A stretch of DNA of 11,357 nucleotides from Bacillota bacterium (GTDB taxonomy: Bacteria > Bacillota_C > Negativicutes > Sporomusales > Sporomusaceae), in contig JAEZQV010000125.1 of the NCBI GenBank assembly GCA_023441125.1, forward strand, positions 1 through 11,357. Direction: 5' to 3'. Positions 5,053-11,357 of this stretch are shown here, piece by piece. The translations under genes and the position numbers were made by a program. The notes beneath the pieces are model-generated. The model ran no database searches and had not been told where the DNA came from. It worked only from the letters and a program-made list of their open reading frames with translations. How positions within the stretch are numbered: position 1 is the first letter of the stretch; every line of letters starts with the position of its first letter.

Positions 5053-8000
5053 TGACGCTGCCTTTGCCCAGCAAACCTTCGATGGCGGCCAAAGCGGCCG
5101 GTGTCGGTTCGATCCAGAATTTTTTCTCGGTTTTAATCACCCGTACCCGGCGGCTATCCTTGAGGTGCAGATAAACGGCGGTCGGTCCGCTGTATTTAGT
5201 CAGCAATTCCTGCAATTTTGACAGTATTGCCGGGTCTTCCTGCTCTTTGCAGAGCGTAATTCGAACCTCGGCGCCGGCGCTTTCCAGCAGCAGGATATCG
5301 TCCGCCATAACCTTGGCACCTTCTTCATGAATGTTAAGGCGGCCGGAAACCACAACCGGCAGATCCGGGGCCAACAGACGGCCGGTTTTTTCAAAAACTT
5401 TCGGGAAAACAATGACTTCTACCTGGCCGGTAAAATCCTCCAGGTTAATGAAACACATCATACTGCCGTTTTTGGTGGTAATCCGTTTGGCGCTGGCAAT
5501 AAGGCCGCCTACGCGGATAGCCTGTCCGTCGGTGTAGCGGCCTTCGGTCAGACTCCCCAGGGACGGCATAGCTTCCAGTTTAGCCCGGTATTTATCCAAC
5601 GGGTGACCGGTTACATAAAAACCGGTTATTTCTTTTTCCAGCGCCAGCAACTGTTCCTGGGGCAGTTCAGGAATATCAGGCAGGACAACATCGTCCACAC
5701 ACTCTGTTGGATCGTCGCCAAACAACCCCATTTGGCCGCTGGCGGCATCTTTTTGTTTGCAGGCAGCTACCTCCACCGCCTGTTCCAGTACGTTCAGAAA
5801 CTGCGACCGGCGCGCTTTCAGCGAATCAAAGGCGCCGCATTTAATCAGACTTTCAATAACGCGCTTATTGACCACCCGCATATCCACCCGGGAACAAAAA
5901 TCCACCAGTGAGGAAAACTTGCCGCCTTTTTTCCGGGCGGCAATAATACTTTCCAGAGCATTGCCGCCGGCATTTTTTACCCCGGCCAGACCAAACCGGA
6001 TAGCTTCCCCGTCAACGGAAAAGGCGGTGCCGCTGGCGTTGATATCCGGCGGTAATACGGCAATTCCCCGGCGCCGGCATTCTTCAATATAGTAACCGAC
6101 CTTATCATTGGCGCCCATGACGCTGGTTAATAGTGCAGCGTAAAATTCTTGCGGGTAGTGTGCTTTTAAAAAAGCGGTCTGATAGGCCACCAGCGCATAT
6201 GCGGCACTGTGGGATTTATTGAAGCCATAGTCGGCGAAATGGGTCATGAGTTCAAAAACGTCCTGGGCCAGCTTAGCGTCAATGCCCCGTTCGGCGGCAC
6301 CCTGCAAAAAGTTTTCCCGCTGCGCGGCCAGCACTTCATGCTTCTTTTTACCCATAGCGCGCCGCAAGAGATCGGCCTGTCCCAGGGTAAAACCGGCCAG
6401 CACCGACGCGATTTGCATAACCTGTTCCTGATACAGGATAACACCGAAGGTATCCTTAAGAATAGGCTCCAGCAGCGGATGCAGGTAGGTGACTGTTTTT
6501 TTGCCGTGCCGGCCGTCAATAAAATCAGATACCATGCCGCTGCCCAGCGGTCCGGGCCGGTAAAGAGCCACCAGCGGAATCAGGTCGTCAAACCGCTCGG
6601 GTTTCAGGTCCTTCACCAGGTTGGTCATACCGCTGGATTCCATCTGGAACACGCCGGAGGTATCCCCAACGGCCAGCATCGCGCAAGTTTGGGCATCATT
6701 AAGCGGAATGCTTTCAATATCCAGTTCCACACCCCGGTTTTCTTTGATCAGGGCAATGGCATCCCCAATTACCGTCAGCGTCCTTAGTCCCAGCAAATCC
6801 ATCTTTAAAAGACCGATTTCCTCAATCCGGTCCTTGTCAAACTGCGTGGTGACAAAACCTTCACTGGACAGCTGCAACGGCGCAAAATGCGTGAGCGGTT
6901 CCTTGGCAATGACCAGGCCGGCGGCATGGGTGGAGGCGTGACGCGGCAATCCTTCTACCGCCATGGCCAAATCAACCAGTTTTTTTACCGTTTCCTCACT
7001 GTCATAGAGATTTTTCAATTCCTGATTGGCATGGAGCGCTTTTTTTAAAGTAATTCCCAGTTCGGCCGGCACCAGCTTGGCAATCCGGTCAACTTCGCCA
7101 TACGGCAGGTTCAGGGCCCGGCCGACATCGCGTATGGCCGCCCGTGCCGCCATAGTACCAAAAGTTATTATTTGCGCCACCCGGTCGCTGCCATAGCGGG
7201 AAACAACATATTCAATGATTTTGCCACGCCGTTCATAGCAAAAGTCAATGTCAATATCAGGCATCGATACCCGTTCCGGGTTCAAAAACCGTTCGAACAG
7301 CAGACCGTATTTGAGCGGATCAATATTGGTAATTCCCAGCAGATAAGCGACAATACTGCCGGCGGCCGAACCCCTGCCGGGCCCTACCGGAATGGACTGG
7401 CGGCGGGAATAGTTGACAAAATCCCATACAATCAGAAAATAGCTGGAATACCCCATTTTTTTGATAACATCCAGTTCGAAAGCAAGCCGTTCCTCAACCT
7501 CGGGAGTTACTGCCGGATACCGCGCCGGGAGAGCCTCCCGGCACAGAGTCAGCAAGTATTCATCGTCGCTTATGCCTTCCGGTGTAGGGAAGTCCGGCAG
7601 ATAGATTTTGTCAAATTCAAACGTAACATTGCAGCGCTCGGCGATTTTCGCGGTATTGGCCAGTGCCTCCGGGTACTCACCAAACAATTCGGCCATTTCC
7701 GCCGGGCTTTTCAGATAAAAATCATCGCTGGGAAATTTCATCCGGCCCGGTTCGTCCACCGTCTTGCCGGTTTGAATGCAGAGCAGCACATCATGACACT
7801 CGGCATCTTCTCTGTTGATATAATGGGCATCATTGGTGGCCACCAGGCCAAGTCCCAGTTTTTGCGCCAATGTCACCAAATGCCGGTTGGCTTCTTTTTC
7901 TTCCGCCATGCCGTGATCCTGCAGTTCAATAAAAAAGTTTTCCTGGCCGAATATCGCCGCATACTCAGCGGCCAGCGCCTCGGCCCCGGCCAGGTTTCCC

Positions 8001-8476
8001 TTCAGAATAGCCGCCGGGATCTCGCCGGCAATACAGGCGCTTAAACCAATCAGTCCCGCGCTGTAAGTGCGCAGTATCTCCTTGTCAATGCGGGGTTTAT
8101 AATAAAAACCTTCGCTGTAGCCGCGTGATACCAGTTCAATCAGATTGCGGTAGCCCTGTTCATTAGCGGCCAACAGGATAAGATGATAGTAGGACTCCCC
8201 TTCCACGGCCGCTTTGTCAAAACGTGACCGCGGCGCGATGTAGACCTCGCAGCCGATAACCGGCTTAATGCCGTATTTTTGGGCTTGTTTATAAAAATCA
8301 ATGGTGCCGTACATGGTACCATGATCGGTCATAGCCACAGCCGGCATACCCAGTTCCTTGGCCCTGCGCACCAAATCTTCAATACGGCCGGCGCCATCGA
8401 GCAGGCTATACTCGGTGTGGTTGTGCAGGTGGACGAACGCTGCCTGACAGCCATCACTTTTTTCCGTAGTAACCAT
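5042..8476 (-). CDS. dnaE: DNA polymerase III alpha subunit (DnaE)
   Basis: Replicative C-family DNA polymerase that extends primers at the fork in complex with the beta clamp. Seen: 1144 residues, full length. An N-terminal PHP domain has intact metal-ligand motifs HLHNH (16-20), TDHG (50-53) and later NDAHY. The polymerase core carries GRGSAAGSIVAYLLGI and PDIDIDF with the catalytic aspartates D407 and D409, and KMDLLGL with the third aspartate D560. Helix-hairpin-helix and fingers regions follow, then a C-terminal OB fold (about 985-1060, IRVGGLIASAKRITTKNG). There is no 3'-5' exonuclease insertion, so this is DnaE, not PolC. The ATG is preceded by a GGAAGG repeat. It lies 35 bp after the alaX-like gene on the same strand and probably shares its transcript. 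Its TAA falls inside the end of the convergent DUF218 gene. The many opposite-strand open frames here are shadows. Confidence 0.98.
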   Translation of the reverse strand: MVTTEKSDGCQAAFVHLHNHTEYSLLDGAGRIEDLVRRAKELGMPAVAMTDHGTMYGTIDFYKQAQKYGIKPVIGCEVYIAPRSRFDKAAVEGESYYHLILLAANEQGYRNLIELVSRGYSEGFYYKPRIDKEILRTYSAGLIGLSACIAGEIPAAILKGNLAGAEALAAEYAAIFGQENFFIELQDHGMAEEKEANRHLVTLAQKLGLGLVATNDAHYINREDAECHDVLLCIQTGKTVDEPGRMKFPSDDFYLKSPAEMAELFGEYPEALANTAKIAERCNVTFEFDKIYLPDFPTPEGISDDEYLLTLCREALPARYPAVTPEVEERLAFELDVIKKMGYSSYFLIVWDFVNYSRRQSIPVGPGRGSAAGSIVAYLLGITNIDPLKYGLLFERFLNPERVSMPDIDIDFCYERRGKIIEYVVSRYGSDRVAQIITFGTMAARAAIRDVGRALNLPYGEVDRIAKLVPAELGITLKKALHANQELKNLYDSEETVKKLVDLAMAVEGLPRHASTHAAGLVIAKEPLTHFAPLQLSSEGFVTTQFDKDRIEEIGLLKMDLLGLRTLTVIGDAIALIKENRGVELDIESIPLNDAQTCAMLAVGDTSGVFQMESSGMTNLVKDLKPERFDDLIPLVALYRPGPLGSGMVSDFIDGRHGKKTVTYLHPLLEPILKDTFGVILYQEQVMQIASVLAGFTLGQADLLRRAMGKKKHEVLAAQRENFLQGAAERGIDAKLAQDVFELMTHFADYGFNKSHSAAYALVAYQTAFLKAHYPQEFYAALLTSVMGANDKVGYYIEECRRRGIAVLPPDINASGTAFSVDGEAIRFGLAGVKNAGGNALESIIAARKKGGKFSSLVDFCSRVDMRVVNKRVIESLIKCGAFDSLKARRSQFLNVLEQAVEVAACKQKDAASGQMGLFGDDPTECVDDVVLPDIPELPQEQLLALEKEITGFYVTGHPLDKYRAKLEAMPSLGSLTEGRYTDGQAIRVGGLIASAKRITTKNGSMMCFINLEDFTGQVEVIVFPKVFEKTGRLLAPDLPVVVSGRLNIHEEGAKVMADDILLLESAGAEVRITLCKEQEDPAILSKLQELLTKYSGPTAVYLHLKDSRRVRVIKTEKKFWIEPTPAALAAIEGLLGKGSVTTG

Positions 8477-8511
8477 AGTTTCCTTCCTTCCCTCGGGTGA
8501 CCGGCAGACAA

Positions 8512-9156
8512 TCAGCCGGCTAATGTGATTTCAATTCGTTCTTTCCCTTTGCCAATATTATTTCTTTTCAGGATAAGGTCCCCTATCTCACCGGTTGTCC
8601 TTATATGTGTGCCACCACAGCAAACTTTGCCAAAACCCGCAATTTCCCAGTACCGGATTTCGTTGGCCTGATCGTGAAAGCTGCTGATAATGGGCAAGTC
8701 GGCGGCAATCAGCCGGGCCGCTTCCTGCTTCAGGGCGGCAAACGTCTGCGAGATATTCCCCTCCCACAAAAAATCCACCCTGGCTTTGTCTTCTGAAATA
8801 TGGGCACCGATCTTTTCCGGGTTGCCAAAATGCTGATACATCAATTCCAGAATAATTTCAGCGGCAAAATGCAGCCGCATGATTTTATAGCGGCGCTGCC
8901 AGTCAATTTTCAGCTCCACCGTATCGCCGACCCGTAATCCGTGCGATTCCGCAAGCGTATACAGAATTTGCTTATCCTGTTTTGCCGCCTGTAATATATC
9001 GAAACCGTTAATTGTCCCATGATCGGATTCCTGACCGCCGGCGAAAGCAAAAGCAATGGTTTTATCCAGTGTAACGGTTGATCCGGCTGCACCGGTCACC
9101 TTGGCTGCTAATTCACACAGATAGGGGTCATCCCAGAATATTTTCTGCACATGCAT
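8512..9156 (-). CDS. AlaX-like alanyl-tRNA editing protein (divergent zinc-site motif)
   Basis: Related to the free-standing editing domains that hydrolyse Ser- or Gly-charged tRNA-Ala, similar to the editing module of AlaRS. Seen: 214 residues with DKTIAFAFAGGQESDHG (31-47), the counterpart of the usual D-x-T-x-FYPxGGGQxxDxG; RLHFAAE (94-100) at the place of the usual H-x3-H; and CCGGTH (179-184), the second metal pair C180/H184; ending KGKERIEI. H96 is kept but the second histidine is E100. Glutamate can bind zinc, so activity may persist; alternatively this is a subfamily with another substrate. GGAGG lies nine bases before the ATG. It is the upstream gene of a probable alaX-dnaE operon. 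AlaX family membership is secure, exact function less so. Confidence 0.85.
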   Translation of the reverse strand: MHVQKIFWDDPYLCELAAKVTGAAGSTVTLDKTIAFAFAGGQESDHGTINGFDILQAAKQDKQILYTLAESHGLRVGDTVELKIDWQRRYKIMRLHFAAEIILELMYQHFGNPEKIGAHISEDKARVDFLWEGNISQTFAALKQEAARLIAADLPIISSFHDQANEIRYWEIAGFGKVCCGGTHIRTTGEIGDLILKRNNIGKGKERIEITLAG

Positions 9157-9227
9157 TCGCCTTTTCCTCCGCCTGGCCGTTTTATTATTTTCTAGTTTAC
9201 CATGACTGTAGCCGACTTGTGAATTGC

Positions 9228-9255
9228 TTTAGAATTTAATCGCCTATTTTGTCAA
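9228..9255 (-). promoter_or_regulatory. Putative promoter of the alaX-dnaE operon
   Basis: On the minus strand, a perfect TTGACA (9255-9250) and TCTAAA (9233-9228) are 16 bases apart, about 75 bases before the AlaX start. The -10 is weak (four of six). No other convincing pair is visible in this 172-bp gap between divergent genes. Confidence 0.45.
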
Positions 9256-9314
9256 ATTATCGGCAGGTATTAATCAACTAAATGTGGAAATTGTATTAAA
9301 AAAAGGAAAGAGTC

Positions 9315-9321
9315 AGAGGTG
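9315..9321 (+). promoter_or_regulatory. Ribosome binding site that selects a TTG start
   Basis: AGAGGTG is seven bases before an in-frame TTG at 9329-9331. The alternative GTG at 9284 has no well-placed Shine-Dalgarno sequence (only GCAGGT about 15 bases away). The encoded protein then begins MYHIGILQL, which matches where this protein family's first beta strand normally starts. Confidence 0.65.
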
Positions 9322-9328
9322 TGTACGT

Positions 9329-10198
9329 TTGTATCATATCGGCATTTTACAACTAACGCAGAACCTGGATGATGCAGTGCGCGGCTTTAAGTCCGGCTGG
9401 GCTGAACAAGGGCTGGCCGCAGAATTCCATTATTTGAACGCTGACGGCACGGTAAGCGATTTGCCGCTGCTGGCCGCCAACCTGGCTGAACAAAAGGTTG
9501 ATCTCATATTTGCCTGCTCGACGCCGGCAGCCCAGGCCGCGGTGGCCCTGCCAGACAATATCCCGGTCGTCTTTACACCGGTATTTGACCCGGTGGGCGC
9601 CGGGCTGGCTGAATCTCTTGACAAACCGGGAGGCAAAGCCACCGGTGTGGCCGGTATGGTTCCAGCCGCCGCCAAAGCGGCTTTTATTCACGAACTGCTG
9701 CCTGCTGCCGAAACAATCGGCATTTTATACCACAGCGGTGACAGTAATGCGCTTCTGGAGGTAAAGAATTTTAAACAAGCTGCCGGCGATCATTTTACAC
9801 TTATTGAGCTGCCGGCAGACAGGCCCGAAGACCTGTCCGCGCTGGCAGACAGGCTGCCGCCCCAACTGGACGCTTTGTTTTTACCCATCGGCAGAGTTAT
9901 TGAGGAGAACTTTGCCAGTGTGGCTTACTATGCGGAAGCGGCTAACCTGCCGATTATTACCTCCCATGCGCCCAATGTACCGTCCGGGGCCCTGGGCGCG
10001 CTGGTAGCCAACCATACGGAGTTAGGCCGGGCCTGTGCCGTAAAGGCGGCCCAGATTCTGGCCGGTGCCGATCCCGGCGCAATTCCTGTTGGCCTTGTGG
10101 ATAACCCGGAAATTCAACTCAATGCATTTGTTGCCGCCAACCTGGGCATTCCCCTGCCGCAGCCGCTGCTGGCCAAGGCGCAAGCGGTATTTGAATAA
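9329..10198 (+). CDS. ABC-type substrate-binding-like protein (PF04392/TrpX type) without signal peptide
   Basis: A periplasmic-binding-protein fold of the ABC_sub_bind family, whose members include TrpX of predicted Trp/Tyr transporters. Seen: 289 residues from the TTG start (304 from a GTG at 9284). Lobe one opens YHIGILQLTQNLDDAVRGF, with DLIFACSTPAAQAA and IPVVFTPVFDPVGAGLAESL following. The second lobe begins about ETIGILYHSGDSNA and includes LPIITSHAPNVPSGALGAL, and the C-terminus has VGLVDNPEIQLNAFVAANLGIPLP. Odd: neither start gives a signal peptide or lipobox cysteine, and the frame is closed by a stop at 9230-9232, so an export signal cannot be recovered upstream. No permease or ATPase gene follows; the next gene, 26 bp on, is a U32 protein. 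It may be a cytoplasmic binding protein or sensor, or a protein that lost its export signal. Confidence 0.8.
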   Translation: MYHIGILQLTQNLDDAVRGFKSGWAEQGLAAEFHYLNADGTVSDLPLLAANLAEQKVDLIFACSTPAAQAAVALPDNIPVVFTPVFDPVGAGLAESLDKPGGKATGVAGMVPAAAKAAFIHELLPAAETIGILYHSGDSNALLEVKNFKQAAGDHFTLIELPADRPEDLSALADRLPPQLDALFLPIGRVIEENFASVAYYAEAANLPIITSHAPNVPSGALGALVANHTELGRACAVKAAQILAGADPGAIPVGLVDNPEIQLNAFVAANLGIPLPQPLLAKAQAVFE

Positions 10199-10224
10199 TT
10201 TAATGAAAATCTGGAGTGAAATAC

Positions 10225-11357
10225 ATGCAATTAAACCGGCAATCTGTTGAATTATTAGCGCCTGTCGGCACCTGGGAAGTATTAGAAGCCGCCATCGCCG
10301 CCGGCGCCGATGCTGTCTATCTTGGCGGTAAGCGCTTTAACATGCGGTTGCACCGCACAGACACCAATCTGGATGATGAAAAGCTGGCCCGGGCAATACA
10401 ATATGCCCATGCCAATCAGGTTCGCCTCTACGTTACCGTGAATAACCTCATCAGCGAGCACGAGATTCCCGGTATGCGCGAATATCTGACATTGCTGAAC
10501 GGCCTGCAGCCCGATGCGCTTATTATTCAGGATTTGGCCATACTGGAGCTGGCGCGGGAATTAAAGCTCAGCGTGCCGCTGCATGCCTCGGTGATGATGA
10601 ATACCCATAATGAATATGCAATAAAAACGCTAATGGATTATGGGATTACCCGGGTGGTGACCAACCGCGAACTGACGCTGGCCCAGCTTGCACTGCTCAA
10701 AGAACGTACCGGCGTTGAACTGGAATATTTCATCCACGGCGACATGTGCGCCGCCCACAGCGGCCAGTGCTTTCATTCCGGGGTGGTATTCGGGCAAAGC
10801 TCCAACCGCGGCCGCTGTCTAAAACCCTGCCGCTGGCCGTATCAGCTTGTCGATACCGCGACCGGCGAAAATGTGTCCGCCAAGGATCCCGGCCCCTATA
10901 AGTTAGCCATGAAAGACATGTGCATGTATACGGCCCTGCCGCAGTTAATCCAGGCCGGTGTCTGTTCTTTCAAAATAGAGGGCCGCATGCGCACGGCTGA
11001 TTTTGTCAGCCGGCTAGTAAAAATATACAGAAAAGCTATTGATCGCTACATAGCCGATCCCACAGGCTATACCTTTGACGCCGCCGACTGGCAGGAGCTC
11101 TACGATTACCGCTCCCGTGACTTTTCCACCTGCTATGCGCTTGGCAACCCCGGCGCCAGTTCCATTGGCTACTCCGGCGAACGGGAACCCCGCTTCTTCA
11201 GTCAGGCGGTTAAAGAAGCCGGGGTAGCGGCCAATGCGGCCATACCGGCTGCTCAGCATGCCGCCGCCACAGCAGCGTCGCCCGCCCCGGCCCATTCCCC
11301 CAGTCTGGCCGTACGGGTAGCCGATCTTGCCGCTCTCAGCAGCGTTCTGGCCCATGG
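10225..11357 (+). CDS. U32 family protein (RlhA/TrhP/UbiU-like, Fe-S), N-terminal part, runs off the window
   Basis: U32 'peptidases' studied in bacteria (RlhA, TrhP, UbiU/UbiV) are Fe-S proteins of rRNA, tRNA or ubiquinone hydroxylation; some relatives are described as collagenases. Seen: 377 codons, open to the right edge. The start is MQLNRQSVELLAPVGTWEVLEAAIAAGADAVYLGG, typical of U32, after TGGAGTG. The U32 signature region is EYFIHGDMCAAHSGQC (167-182). Cysteines C175, C182, C198/C202 and C233 have spacing close to the four cluster ligands of UbiU. Next comes FKIEGRMRTADFV, a strong family motif. After about residue 330 an Ala/Pro-rich linker leads into SLAVRVADLAAL, probably the start of a second domain as in long U32 proteins. 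It is 26 bp downstream of the substrate-binding-like gene and likely cotranscribed. Target RNA or substrate unknown. Confidence 0.9.
   Translation, partial: MQLNRQSVELLAPVGTWEVLEAAIAAGADAVYLGGKRFNMRLHRTDTNLDDEKLARAIQYAHANQVRLYVTVNNLISEHEIPGMREYLTLLNGLQPDALIIQDLAILELARELKLSVPLHASVMMNTHNEYAIKTLMDYGITRVVTNRELTLAQLALLKERTGVELEYFIHGDMCAAHSGQCFHSGVVFGQSSNRGRCLKPCRWPYQLVDTATGENVSAKDPGPYKLAMKDMCMYTALPQLIQAGVCSFKIEGRMRTADFVSRLVKIYRKAIDRYIADPTGYTFDAADWQELYDYRSRDFSTCYALGNPGASSIGYSGEREPRFFSQAVKEAGVAANAAIPAAQHAAATAASPAPAHSPSLAVRVADLAALSSVLAH

Noticed and set aside
7172..8044. A 290-codon open frame on the plus strand, opposite dnaE, and several shorter ones (5327-5911, 6209-6787)
   Set aside because: They lie fully antisense to conserved dnaE domains, have no ribosome binding sites or recognisable motifs, and are rich in residues expected from reading a GC-biased gene backwards.
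9284..9328. GTG at 9284 as the start of the substrate-binding-like protein
   Set aside because: It adds 15 residues with no family match and lacks a well-placed Shine-Dalgarno sequence, while TTG 9329 has AGAGGTG seven bases upstream. The longer form cannot be fully excluded.
1..11357. CRISPR arrays, tRNA or rRNA genes, phage or defence genes, intact insertion sequences
   Set aside because: No regularly spaced repeats, cloverleaf, transposase or phage-like reading frames were seen on either strand. The closest thing to a mobile element is the small palindromic spacer in the etf operon.

Overview
The window looks like chromosomal DNA from an anaerobic, moderately GC-rich Firmicute. The support is a T-box riboswitch over a trp gene, strong AGGAGG-type ribosome binding sites, an electron-transfer flavoprotein whose alpha subunit carries a ferredoxin domain, and TTGACA-type promoters. 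A Negativicutes/Sporomusaceae-like host fits the gene style, but I could not test this by alignment.

Layout, left to right. (1) 1-480, minus strand: the first half of trpD (anthranilate phosphoribosyltransferase), cut by the window edge. (2) 481-908, minus strand: its promoter and a roughly 390-nt T-box leader. The leader has one Stem I with a UGG (Trp) specifier, followed by two complete T-box/terminator modules in series. (3) 1008-1910, plus strand: an EamA/DMT-family transporter. A shared bidirectional terminator lies between it and the etf genes. (4) 4254-2108, minus strand: etfB, a 161-bp palindrome-rich spacer, then etfA with an N-terminal 2x[4Fe-4S] ferredoxin domain. Together they encode a probable electron-bifurcating ETF, with no partner dehydrogenase in view. 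(5) 4468-5052, plus strand: a membrane-anchored YdcF/SanA-like DUF218 protein behind a palindrome-rich putative operator. Its 3' end overlaps dnaE by 11 bp, tail to tail. (6) 9156-5042, minus strand: a divergent AlaX-type alanyl-tRNA editing protein followed closely by dnaE (replicative DNA polymerase III alpha subunit), probably one transcription unit. (7) 9329 to the right edge, plus strand: an ABC-type substrate-binding-like protein without a signal peptide, then a U32-family (RlhA/TrhP/UbiU-like) Fe-S protein that runs off the window.

Most genes are ordinary housekeeping or metabolic genes. The most interesting item is the trp leader, in which one tRNA-sensing Stem I appears to control two successive antiterminator/terminator gates. 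These two gates are also linked by a 13-nt near-perfect inverted repeat. Secondary items are the palindromic element inside the etf operon, the altered zinc-site motif of the AlaX protein, and the substrate-binding-like protein lacking export signals. I saw no CRISPR array, rRNA, tRNA, intact insertion sequence or phage gene.
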